Program-made: the position numbers and the translations under genes
Shown here: one piece after another, positions 25,693 through 33,415 of the stretch
Position numbering within the stretch: the stretch's first letter is position 1
Layout: every line of letters begins with the position of its first letter
Notes under the pieces: generated by a model
The model's input: only the letters and a program-made list of their open reading frames with translations
Databases searched by the model: none
What the model was told of the DNA's origin: nothing
Assembly (NCBI RefSeq): GCF_010671925.1
Contig: NZ_JAAHIH010000009.1
Location: 248,001 to 312,000, forward strand
Direction: 5' to 3'
DNA: 64,000 nt
Origin: Moorena sp. SIOASIH
GTDB lineage: Bacteria; Cyanobacteriota; Cyanobacteriia; Cyanobacteriales; Coleofasciculaceae

Positions 25693-26032
25693 TCGTGTAT
25701 CACCTCCTTGGGTTCTTACTTTACTTACTATAGACTACAATCATTATTTAAAAGTCCCCGAACAGTTAGGGAATAAATTCCCGTTCGGGCTAACCCCATG
25801 AATAGAATTCAGGGGCTTGCGCCCTCAGGATTTTCGGTCACTAGTTATTTGTTGCTGGTCAATGGACAACTAACCAATAACCAGTCACCAACTTTACACT
25901 GCCACTTTAGGGATGATCTAGGTAGGTTACAATTACTTTGATGATTCGGAATCATCTCAGTAGACCCAGTATGCATTTGTCACCCTAGCTGACCCGGCTG
26001 AACCACATACCTGCTCATGGAGGAATAAGAGA
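25693..26032. other. IS left end and upstream region of the phosphatase gene
   Basis: The first 150 bp belong to the IS605 left end. The remainder contains the small inverted repeat GATGATT-cgg-AATCATC near 25939 and the strong ribosome site GGAGGAATAAGAGA before a TTG start. No gene. Confidence 0.5.
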
Positions 26033-27382
26033 TTGGCTACCCGCGTCGTTATTGTCCGTCACGGTCAAAGTACTTACAACACTCAGCAGATCATTCAAGG
26101 ACGCAGTGATCAGTCAGTCTTGACCGACAAAGGTCGTGCTGATGCCCAAAAAGTTGGTACTGCCCTCAGTAGCCTCAGCTTTGATGCTATCTACTGCTCC
26201 CCTTTACAACGGGCAAAGCAAACCGCAGAGATTATCCTATCCTATTTGCCAGACGCTCCCCAGTTACAGCCATCAGATCAGCTGATGGAAATCGATTTAC
26301 CCCTTTGGCAAAATCTGCAAAAGAACGAAGTTTTGGAAAAATTCCCAGAAGACTACCACCACTGGAAAGAACGCCCCCATGAATTTTCCATGGTCATTCC
26401 CACAGCGGTCGGGTCTAAAGAACACTTTCCCGTGCTTGAACTGTATAAACAAGCAGAGCAGTTTTGGCAAGAGGTTATCCCCCTCTATCAAGGAGGTACG
26501 ATTTTAATCGTAGCCCATAATGGTATCAATCGCTGCTTAATTAGCAGTGCCATTGGGGTTTCTCCAGCTCGTTACCATAGTATCAGGCAATCCAATTGTG
26601 GCATCAATGTGCTAAATTTCACTGGTGCTTGGGGAGAAACTGTACAATTGGAATCCCTCAATCAAACCTCCCACTTGGGAGAAACCTTGCCAACAAGAGG
26701 TGCCCTTGACCAAGGGTTGCGTCTGTTGTTGGTGCGCCATGGTGAAACCGATTGGAATCGTGCGTCTCGCTTTCAGGGACAGATTGATGTACCTTTAAAT
26801 GATAATGGTCGTAAACAAGGACAGCAGGCGGGTGAGTTTCTAAAAGATGTCTCCATTGATTTTGCAGTCAGTAGCCCCATGCTGCGTCCTAAGGAAACTG
26901 CTGAAATCATTCTTCAGTCTCACCCCAATGTCAATTTGCAACTTGATGATGGACTCCGGGAAATCAGTCATGGCTTATGGGAGGGCAAATTAGAGTCAGA
27001 GATTACCCAAGAGTATGGTGAATTGCTCGATCAGTGGAAAGTTGCCCCAGAAACGGTACAAATGCCAGAAGGAGAGAACTTACAGGATGTTTTGGAAAGG
27101 GCAATGCCATCCTGGAATGGGATAGTTCAATCGGCTACGGCATCTGGTTCTGGATTTCAGACTGGCTTAGTGGTGGCTCATGATGCTATCAATAAAGTAG
27201 TACTTTGTGACATTCTTGGCTTGAGTCCAGCATTAATTTGGAATATCAAGCAGGGAAATGGGGCTGTCAGTGTAATTGATTATCCCCAAGGCTTAGACAA
27301 AGCCCCAGTATTGCAAGCCATGAATATCACCACACACCTATCTGGAGGTGTATTGGATAAAACAGCCGCTGGTGCGCTGTAG
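26033..27382 (+). CDS. Tandem histidine-phosphatase (phosphoglycerate-mutase-like) protein
   Basis: 449 residues made of two histidine phosphatase domains. Each has the catalytic RHG motif: VRHGQSTYN (~residue 8) and VRHGETDWN (~233), with later catalytic His in IVAHNGIN and VVAHDAIN. Start is TTG at 26033, preceded by GGAGGAATAAGAG. Two-domain proteins of this type are common in cyanobacteria and annotated as phosphoglycerate mutase or phosphoserine-phosphatase-like; the substrate cannot be read from sequence. It is followed by an acylphosphatase gene 160 bp downstream. Confidence 0.88.
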   Translation: MATRVVIVRHGQSTYNTQQIIQGRSDQSVLTDKGRADAQKVGTALSSLSFDAIYCSPLQRAKQTAEIILSYLPDAPQLQPSDQLMEIDLPLWQNLQKNEVLEKFPEDYHHWKERPHEFSMVIPTAVGSKEHFPVLELYKQAEQFWQEVIPLYQGGTILIVAHNGINRCLISSAIGVSPARYHSIRQSNCGINVLNFTGAWGETVQLESLNQTSHLGETLPTRGALDQGLRLLLVRHGETDWNRASRFQGQIDVPLNDNGRKQGQQAGEFLKDVSIDFAVSSPMLRPKETAEIILQSHPNVNLQLDDGLREISHGLWEGKLESEITQEYGELLDQWKVAPETVQMPEGENLQDVLERAMPSWNGIVQSATASGSGFQTGLVVAHDAINKVVLCDILGLSPALIWNIKQGNGAVSVIDYPQGLDKAPVLQAMNITTHLSGGVLDKTAAGAL

Positions 27383-27543
27383 CTAAACAATACGATCAAT
27401 TTCCATGCTTTGGGGTAACTATGTTGAAGGTTGGTTGAAGGTTGACCGTAAGCAAAGCGTGTTACAGTCAACCTCGCCTACTTCGGACGCCTACGGCGAA
27501 CAACCTTCAACATTAATTGGTGTAGTCAACAGCAAACTGCTCA

Positions 27544-27840
27544 ATGCAAAACTCATCAACACCACACAAGCAAATCCGCACCCATGTTTTCATTTCCGGA
27601 AGAGTTCAAGGAGTTGGTTATCGCTACGCCACAATGCTTCAAGCTAAGCATCTAGGGGTGAATGGCTGGGTCAGAAATCTTCTTGATAAGCGTGTGGAAG
27701 CAGTGTTTGAAGGGAAAACCGCAGCAGTAGAAGCTATGGTTCGTTGGTGTCATACCGGACCGTTAAATGCTGTGGTTGACAATGTGGTGGTTAAGAATGA
27801 GACACCGGAAGGTTTGCAGGGATTTGAAATTACCCACTAA
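27544..27840 (+). CDS. acyP: Acylphosphatase
   Basis: 98 residues, the usual size. Hydrolyses acyl phosphates. The catalytic Arg is in GRVQGVGYRYAT and the catalytic Asn in GVNGWVRNLLDKRVEAVFEG; both motifs are intact. The DNA immediately upstream (27462-27506) contains a repeat of the TCGCCTACTTCGGACGCC/GGCGAAC type. It may be co-transcribed with the upstream phosphatase. Confidence 0.92.
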   Translation: MQNSSTPHKQIRTHVFISGRVQGVGYRYATMLQAKHLGVNGWVRNLLDKRVEAVFEGKTAAVEAMVRWCHTGPLNAVVDNVVVKNETPEGLQGFEITH

Positions 27841-27917
27841 TCGGTATAGTTGAGCTTGGTTGTCAATGCGTTCCCGTAGCGTGACCGTAGGTCAATCCCA
27901 TTAACGACTAAAAATTA

Positions 27918-27960
27918 ACATCTATTAGTCTAGAGTAGAAGATTCTAGACTAATAGATGT
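27918..27960 (+). promoter_or_regulatory. 17-bp perfect inverted repeat before the PII-like gene
   Basis: ACATCTATTAGTCTAGA (27918-27934) and its exact complement (27944-27960) flank a 9-nt loop. The repeat ends 21 bp before the chosen ATG, just ahead of the AAGGAC ribosome site, and contains an alternative upstream ATG. It could be an operator, an attenuator or an RNA hairpin controlling access to the ribosome site. Confidence 0.6.
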
Positions 27961-27980
27961 CAGGAATTAAGGACTTTCTT

Positions 27981-28289
27981 ATGTCTACAGAAGATGCTCC
28001 CATCAATAGTGCTGTCTTAGTCACCATCATTGGTGAATCAGTAATTAGAGAAAGCCTTGTGAAGCTAATCAAAAGCCACGGGGCTACTGGTTATACTGTT
28101 AGTGATGTACGGGGAGAAGGTGGTCACGGCAGACGCCTAGGAGATATTCCGGGCTACAACACCAATGTTGAAATTAAGACCATCGTATCCCGGGAAGTGT
28201 CTGATGCAATTCTGCGTGGTATAGCTGAATACCGGAATCGTCACGCCTTAATTGCCTACCGACAGGATGTAGAAACGTTAAGCAATTAA
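27981..28289 (+). CDS. PII-like signalling protein
   Basis: Small trimeric-ferredoxin-fold protein of the GlnB/PII superfamily, ~102 residues. The frame ILVTIIGESVIRESLVKLIKSHGATGYTVSDVRGEG resembles PII strands and the start of the T-loop, followed by GGHGRR and EIKTIVSREVSDAI. It lacks the canonical uridylylated Tyr of GlnB and is short at the C-terminus, so it is closer to PII-like proteins such as SbtB/CPII than to GlnB. ATG at 27981 has AAGGAC upstream; an in-frame ATG at 27957 lies in the inverted repeat. No transporter gene is adjacent, so its ligand and partner are unknown. Confidence 0.75.
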   Translation: MSTEDAPINSAVLVTIIGESVIRESLVKLIKSHGATGYTVSDVRGEGGHGRRLGDIPGYNTNVEIKTIVSREVSDAILRGIAEYRNRHALIAYRQDVETLSN

Positions 28290-28525
28290 AGCACCGATCA
28301 AGTTATCACAATTGACAATCCCCGTCCTGTAAGAACGGGGATTATTGGATCAACGACTCGTCTTGCGTGGGCCAGGTCGTAACCAGGAACAGTAGAGGAC
28401 AAATCTCCCCGAGCGTTTAGATCATTTCAGAGCCAGGTTCCGGTGTGCCCCACCGTACCTTTTTTTTATATTAGATAGATAGGTACTTTTTTTTATCTAA
28501 ATTTTTCATAGACGTTTAAGTCGTT

Positions 28526-28622
28526 GTCTTGATGCAAAGCGCGAGTGGGGGAAACCACGGCAGTCGCTCATGGGGGGAACCCCCAAGACCGCGCTGCCTC
28601 CCCAAGACCGCGCTGCATCGCT
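28526..28622. repeat. GATGCA hairpin element inserted in IS relic
   Basis: Starts GTCTTGATGCAAAGCGCGAG and ends CCGCGCTGCATCGCT. The sister relic at 19.4 kb has TCGTTAGATTGAATTACGC uninterrupted at this place, so this 97-nt block is a clean insertion. Confidence 0.8.
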
Positions 28623-28781
28623 AGACCAAATTACGCAATATGTATCTGATACATATTTTTTACGTTGTCTACTTATTGTTAGTTAGATAGTATCTATTTA
28701 GTCTTTTAGTTTATTGTTTATATTTTCCTTATAGCACACCTATCACAAACTGTCAAGATAAAGTTTAAAGAAAAGCCGTCC

Positions 28782-28883
28782 TAGAAGTTACCGTAAGATA
28801 GGGTCGCCTTTATGGTTGGCAGGCTATGAGTAAAAAGGTTAAAACTTATTGATTAAGGCGACCCTATCTAAGGTTTCTTCTCC
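28782..28883 (+). repeat. ~100-nt palindromic element, copy C (in IS relic left end)
   Basis: Begins GAAGTTACCGTAAGATAGGG and ends GGTTTCTTCTCC. Its 15-bp stem (AGATAGGGTCGCCTT and exact complement) differs from the stem of copies A and B at several positions, yet every change is matched on the other arm. Loop sequence CTATGAGTAAAAAGGTTAAA is similar to the others. Confidence 0.87.
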
Positions 28884-29043
28884 TATAAGGACGGGGCGCG
28901 ATTACCCAAAATTTTTGGTAATAACCAGCTACGTGAGCTACGACACCTAAGTTGATTGTACTAAGCCCAGGCTACTAAGCGCGATTAGTCTGTTCGTGCC
29001 TGCCCAGAGGAGCTATATGCTCGTATTAACTATATACAGTAAG

Positions 29044-29454
29044 TTAATCTAACCAATCATCGATTTTCTGGCTGCGATAGACACGCCTAGACTTTGGACT
29101 TCCCTGATTCTGACTCCCAGTTTTACTTTCACTAGCTTCGGTGGTTACAGGATCAACTTCCCGTTTATATAAGTCTGACTTACGATATTGGTTTTTTAAT
29201 GGTGATTGCTTCTGGGGTTTTGGCTGAGGGTGTCTATTTTTCCAACCGAGAGTTCTTTGTAAAGAGCGCAATTGGGCATGAGCTTCATTGATTTGTTGCA
29301 ACTTGCAGTGAGCTTTCTGTTGTAGCCGGGGATTACCAGAAAAACGGTCAGGATGCCATACCCAGGTCAAATCGAGGTAGCCCTGGTGAATCTCCTCCTG
29401 TGAAGCTCCAGGCTCCAGCTCCAAGATTCTGTAGTATTTCTCTACCTCTAACAT
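29044..29454 (-). CDS. J-domain (DnaJ-like) protein
   Basis: 136 residues. The N-terminal ~70 residues form a J domain (YYRILELEPGASQEEIHQGYLDL, then HPDRFSGNPRL with the HPD motif) that would stimulate an Hsp70 ATPase. The rest is basic, low-complexity and Pro/Lys/Ser-rich, ending KIDDWLD; there is no Gly/Phe region or zinc domain, so it is a type III J protein. It lies alone. The client or Hsp70 partner is unknown. Confidence 0.87.
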   Translation of the reverse strand: MLEVEKYYRILELEPGASQEEIHQGYLDLTWVWHPDRFSGNPRLQQKAHCKLQQINEAHAQLRSLQRTLGWKNRHPQPKPQKQSPLKNQYRKSDLYKREVDPVTTEASESKTGSQNQGSPKSRRVYRSQKIDDWLD

Positions 29455-30318
29455 TTACAATATCCTCTTCCGACAGTGACAGGAAAATCAATTAGTAGAC
29501 ACAAAGAAGCCCAAACAAACTTGTCGGGGCAAATTTCGCGCTTTGATGAAAGCCCTTGAGTCAGTTCCTCACTACCAAAGTGCTGGAAAAAACTCAGGAC
29601 TTTGACACTTAGAACTGACAAACTTTTATGTAAGCATTCAGCTATCAGCGGTCAGCGGTCAGCCGTTGGCCAAGGCCAACGGCCACGCTACTTGAGGTAC
29701 TTAGAATAAACCTCGTTCGCTTAGCGTGCCCAATGCGCAATGCGCAAACGGGAGAATTTAATTCAGAATGCTGATAGCTGATAGCTAATAGCTGACGCCT
29801 GAATGCTTACACTTTTATAGCTACTTACTTAGTCCCAGGTTAAACACATCTTATTTTGAAATGCTTACTCGATAGGAGAGTCATACGATAAGTAATTTTG
29901 CTTATAAATTTTGCTATCTTGAGGTGCTACCCAAGGGCGATTTACTCGCCCTTGGAGGCGCGCACCTGTCTGAGTAAGGCTTCTAGAACTTAGATGCGTT
30001 TGCCCTGCTACTTAATCAAGTAAACAATAAATTTTAGTCTGAATTAATTGGCAGTAAATTGCAGCAAAAAAACACATCAATTTAAGAAATATATAGTTTC
30101 TAGTCTTTAGTTAACGTAAGTTCATGGTTTGACAGCAAACCTCTACAGCATTGATTAGCCCTGATTAAATAACAAAGGCACAAGGCTGAAAGATAAAATA
30201 AATCTTAAAAAAAGCTAAAAAAAATCTAAAATTAATTCTGAATGGCTAGCTATTATGAGATAATAGGAAGATTGTCAAGGCAATCGGATTAACAATTCCT
30301 CAGTTATTATTTTTGAGA
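29455..30318. other. Gene-free region upstream of the aminotransferase gene
   Basis: Contains a complete MITE (29630-29810) and the 9-bp hairpin CCAAGGGCG-(7)-CGCCCTTGG (29931-29955). The 300 bp before the aminotransferase gene are AT-rich and presumably carry its promoter. No gene seen. Confidence 0.55.
29630..29810. mobile_element. MITE (GTAAGCATTCAGC ends), 181 bp, 8-bp target duplication
   Basis: Left end GTAAGCATTCAGC, right end GCCTGAATGCTTAC; flanked on both sides by ACTTTTAT (29622-29629 and 29811-29818). No coding capacity. Contains other small palindromes (GTTGGCCAAGGCCAACGGCC). Confidence 0.9.
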
Positions 30319-31494
30319 ATGAAGCTGGCATCAAGAGTTGGTCAAGTTACCCCTTCCTTAACTTTAGCCATTGCTGCTAAAGCCAAAGCCATGAAGGCAG
30401 ATGGGATTGATGTTTGTAGTTTTAGCGCCGGAGAACCGGATTTTGACACTCCCGCTCATATTAAAGCAGCCAGTAAGCAAGCCCTGGATGAAGGAAAGAC
30501 TAAGTATGGTCCAGCCGCTGGGGAACCGAAGCTAAGAGCTGCGATCGCAAATAAACTGCGCCATGAGAATAACCTGGATTACGATACACAAAACGTTATT
30601 GTCACCAACGGCGGTAAGCAATCCCTATTCAACTTGATGCTGGCCCTGATTGAAGTGGGAGATGAGGTGATTATTCCTGCTCCCTATTGGCTTTCCTATC
30701 CAGAAATGGTGAAGCTGGCTGGGGGCAAACCTGTGATTGTCCCTACAGATGCCACTCAAGGGTACAAAATTACACCGGCTCAGCTCCGTTCATCCATTAC
30801 ACCCCAAACTAAATTATTTATTCTTAACTCTCCGTCTAATCCCACCGGTATGGTTTATACTCCCGCAGAGCTAAAAGCCTTGGCGGAGGTGGTGGTAGAG
30901 CAAGATATTCTGGTGGTTTCTGACGAAATTTACGAGAAAATTCGCTACGATGGGGCTCAACACCTTAGTATTGGGGCAGTAGGCTCAGAAATATTCAAGC
31001 GCACTATCATTAGTAATGGGTTTGCTAAAGCCTTTGCCATGACCGGCTGGCGTATCGGTTATATAGCCGGTCCAGTAGAGCTAATTAAAGCAATGACCAC
31101 GATTCAAAGTCACAGCACCTCTAATGTTTGTACCTTTGCTCAGTATGGTGCGATCGCAGCTTTGGAAGGTTCCCTTGACTGTGTAGAACAGATGCGCCAA
31201 GCCTTTGGCCAACGGCGACAGGTCATGTTAGAGCGCCTGACGGCCATGCCTGGACTGACTTGTCTGAAGCCAGACGCTGCTTTCTACTTATTCCCTAATA
31301 TCAGTGAAACTGGTTTAACCTCTTTAGAATTCTGCGATCGCTTGCTCAGTTCCGAGCAAGTTGCTGCAATTCCTGGTATTGCCTTTGGTGCTGATGATTG
31401 TATCCGTCTGTCCTATGCTACGGATATGGCTTCCATTGAGAAGGGGATGGATCGGTTGGAAAAGTTTTTGCAACGAATCAATGCCCACGAATAA
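30319..31494 (+). CDS. aspC: Aspartate aminotransferase-like PLP enzyme
   Basis: Class I/II aminotransferase of ~391 residues (fold type I). Landmarks: SAGEPDFDTP, KYGPAAGEPKLR, NGGKQSLFN, APYWLSYP, LNSPSNPTG, VSDEIYE and the PLP lysine in SNGFAKAFAMTGWRIGY. This pattern is typical of the aspartate/prephenate aminotransferase subgroup; exact amino donor is inferred. ATG at 30319 is preferred over the TTG two codons earlier. Monocistronic. Confidence 0.9.
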   Translation: MKLASRVGQVTPSLTLAIAAKAKAMKADGIDVCSFSAGEPDFDTPAHIKAASKQALDEGKTKYGPAAGEPKLRAAIANKLRHENNLDYDTQNVIVTNGGKQSLFNLMLALIEVGDEVIIPAPYWLSYPEMVKLAGGKPVIVPTDATQGYKITPAQLRSSITPQTKLFILNSPSNPTGMVYTPAELKALAEVVVEQDILVVSDEIYEKIRYDGAQHLSIGAVGSEIFKRTIISNGFAKAFAMTGWRIGYIAGPVELIKAMTTIQSHSTSNVCTFAQYGAIAALEGSLDCVEQMRQAFGQRRQVMLERLTAMPGLTCLKPDAAFYLFPNISETGLTSLEFCDRLLSSEQVAAIPGIAFGADDCIRLSYATDMASIEKGMDRLEKFLQRINAHE

Positions 31495-31601
31495 AATTCG
31501 GGCGCTTTCCATAGTTCTTTGATCACAGTTTTGTGATCAGTTGTTGCCATCCTCGACAAACTTTGATATCTGTCTTCTGCTGTGCATCTAGCAATCAGTT
31601 T

Positions 31602-32054
31602 TCAACCACGAGCAGAAAAACTACCACCAATAAAGTGAACATCACTGAAGGTTTCGATCCACAGACGAGCGCCACAAGGCAGTGGAGTGTCTGGCTGATA
31701 TACAATCCGGCAAGGACCGAGGATTTCGACCTGGTTGCCGTATACATTGTTGCCACTTCGTTTTACTGAAATCACTGGCTTGCGCTCTTGAGGGCTTTTG
31801 TGGATATTCGAGCCAATGTGATTGCGGTTGACATTAATCTTGGCTAGAGCCGGAGGACGACTGGTACGCCATTTTCCTTTTGGTCCTCTAGTACCTTTAA
31901 TGATTTGGGGCAGATTGTTGAACAGGGGAATAATCCAGAATTTTCCACTTTTATAGGCACCTCGGACGCGACCCTTCTCTAGGAGTTGGCGCAATCGGCG
32001 AGGAGAAATACCTAAAAGAGATGCCGCTTCAGTAGTACAAACGCACTTGTTCAT
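31602..32054 (-). CDS. Excisionase-like helix-turn-helix protein (paralogue 1)
   Basis: 150 residues. The N-terminal ~55 residues are a MerR/excisionase-type helix-turn-helix (TTEAASLLGISPRRLRQLLEKGRVRGAY). The C-terminal ~90 residues (KINVNRNHIGSNI..GARLWIETFSDVHFIGGSF) are strand-rich and not recognised. A near-identical gene is at 40158-40610, so it is a multicopy family in this genome. Upstream the two share TTATAGGTATAG/TTATAGGAATAG. The function is unknown; the second copy's position inside a truncated xisI suggests it may travel in a mobile cassette. Confidence 0.75.
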   Translation of the reverse strand: MNKCVCTTEAASLLGISPRRLRQLLEKGRVRGAYKSGKFWIIPLFNNLPQIIKGTRGPKGKWRTSRPPALAKINVNRNHIGSNIHKSPQERKPVISVKRSGNNVYGNQVEILGPCRIVYQPDTPLPCGARLWIETFSDVHFIGGSFSARG

Positions 32055-32716
32055 TTCTGGATTCCAAAAACTATACCTATAAAAATATTATAATTTCAAA
32101 GCGCCCTTAGTGTCAAACGTCTACTAAACTCAGCTATTAAACTCAGCTATAAGATAGAAATTATTAACGAACACGAGTTATTTCCTAAGTCCGTTAGAAA
32201 GTTATAGCGCTACCTGCAAGGCAAGAGGCAAGAGGCAAGAGGCAAGAGGCAAAGGTGCGCTTTCCGTCGCGGAAAGCGCACCTTCGGGTCGCACCTAAAA
32301 GTTGACGTGCATTAGCTTTTCAACTTTTATCAATGTCAAACACCTTAATGCATAGTGCTATATCTTTAGGGATCGGTGTAGGAATTGTGAGAATTTTTGT
32401 TTTCTACTCCCGTCTTGATGCAGTCGCTCATGGGGGAAACCACGGCAGTCGCTCATGGGGAGGGGCAAACAGCGGTGCGGACGCAGGTTCCGCACCGCTG
32501 TTTGCCCCGTGGGAACCCCCAAGACCGCGCTGCCTCCCCAAGACCGCGCTGCATCGCTACTCCCTACTCCCTACTCCCTACTCCCTACTCCCTGTTCCCC
32601 CCTTTGCTATTACAAACTTCTACTAAACCCAGAAGCCCAATACTGACCAGCTTAGTGGACAGTATTAAGCTTCTGAAGTTAATTAGTTTGGCTTAATATG
32701 AAAATCTTATAAAGAC
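32055..32716. other. Gene-free repeat region
   Basis: Holds GGCAAGA tandem repeats (32219-32250), the inverted GCGCACCTTCGGGTCGC type repeat, a composite GATGCA element (32413-32558) and a short TCCCTAC array (32558-32592). Open frames across these repeats are not credible genes. Confidence 0.6.
32413..32558. repeat. GATGCA hairpin element with nested 47-nt hairpin
   Basis: Starts GTCTTGATGCAGTCGCTCAT-type sequence and ends CGCGCTGCATCGCT. Nested within is a perfect 20-bp stem (32462-32481 with 32489-32508, starting GGGGCAAACAGCGG) around a 7-nt loop. A partial copy of the nested hairpin occurs in the related element at 60.95 kb. Confidence 0.85.
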
Positions 32717-33037
32717 TCAAGCCAATCGTTGAGTCCAAGTCAACAAGCGTGAGACAATCCCTCTAGCTAAGCCTTGGCTCGATTCTTGAGAATCATCGGG
32801 AAAAATATAACCCACTGGTACCACAATCAGGGTAATGCCCCGCCGACCAACAACTGTAACTGGGTCTTCAGGTTCAAGGGTGACTTGAAAATCAGAGCAT
32901 ACTTCTGCTGGCCAGTAAGTTGCTTTAAACTTGACTCGTCCTGGCTTATGAGGGGTAATTGTCTTTTCTACCTTGCCAGTGCCAGGCTCTGAGAATAGGT
33001 TGATCTGTTCCATGGTGGGGTTTTCAGTTGATTCCAT
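32717..33037 (-). CDS. NfeD-like C-terminal (OB-fold) domain protein
   Basis: 106 residues. The core GRVKFKATYWPAEV..PEDPVTVVGRRGITLIVVP matches the soluble NfeD C-terminal OB-fold. There is no transmembrane helix or protease domain, so this is a stand-alone soluble version. NfeD proteins usually work with SPFH/stomatin proteins; none is adjacent. The C-terminal ~25 residues form a possible amphipathic helix (ARGIVSRLLTWTQRL). An internal Met9 could be the start. Confidence 0.75.
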   Translation of the reverse strand: MESTENPTMEQINLFSEPGTGKVEKTITPHKPGRVKFKATYWPAEVCSDFQVTLEPEDPVTVVGRRGITLIVVPVGYIFPDDSQESSQGLARGIVSRLLTWTQRLA

Positions 33038-33415
33038 TTGCTGCCTGCTCCCTGAGCTTTACCTTACCTTTAAACTGTACTTTCCTTCTTTAAAGCCTGG
33101 TGAGGTATCCCATGCCACTATTTAAACCTGTACACAATACTGTGGTAGTTAGGGTCTTGGCAATATTTGGCTGTAATCCTAGCTCTGTCTATTATTGGAC
33201 GCTACTATACCTAAGGTGATAGGTCGTTATTTCGATAGACAGTTGCTTAACTGGCAACTTGTCCACCTAAAGAATTAGGGCAAAAAGCTTCCAGGTATGG
33301 ATGAACATGGAAAATTCAAAAGCGATGCAGCGCTACTCCCTACTCCCTACTCCCTACTCCCTACTCCCTACTCCCTACCGGCTTAAGTACCTCACCCCAT
33401 TGAGAACTGCTATAA
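33038..33415. other. Gap with heptamer array before the sugar transporter gene
   Basis: Mostly unremarkable sequence plus a tandem TCCCTAC array (33332-33377, about six units) ending ~40 bp before the transporter start. No gene. Confidence 0.55.
33332..33377. repeat. TCCCTAC heptamer array
   Basis: About six head-to-tail heptamers directly upstream of the sugar transporter gene. Confidence 0.85.

Larger units (their letters stand above)
24366..25840 (-). mobile_element. IS200/IS605-type element, tnpB only, copy 2
   Basis: Right end at 24367 (TTGACACTCCCCACTG..GGGGGATTCTTGG), left end hairpin GGGCTAACCCC..GGGGCTTGCGCCC (25787-25824). Carries tnpB only. Inserted immediately upstream of the CPBP protease gene. 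A 105-107 nt palindromic element is nested inside tnpB. Confidence 0.8.
28312..28930 (-). mobile_element. IS605-type relic (copy 4) carrying two nested insertions
   Basis: Right end hairpin AATCCCCGT-cctgtaaga-ACGGGGATT (28317-28343), then GTTCCGGTGTGCCCCACCG as in the other copies. Internal scraps ACCAAATTACGCAA and TTTTTTACGTTGTCTACTTAT match relic copy 3, so both derive from one deletion form. The left-end hairpin CCGTCCTA..TAAGGACGG is split by the covarying palindrome (28782-28883). A GATGCA hairpin (28526-28622) sits between GTCGTT and AGACCAAATTACGC. No coding capacity. Together with flanks it fills the 754-bp gap. Confidence 0.72.

Noticed and set aside
32333..32696. Several overlapping 60-99 codon frames
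   Set aside because: They span the GATGCA/hairpin repeat and heptamers; no conserved protein features.
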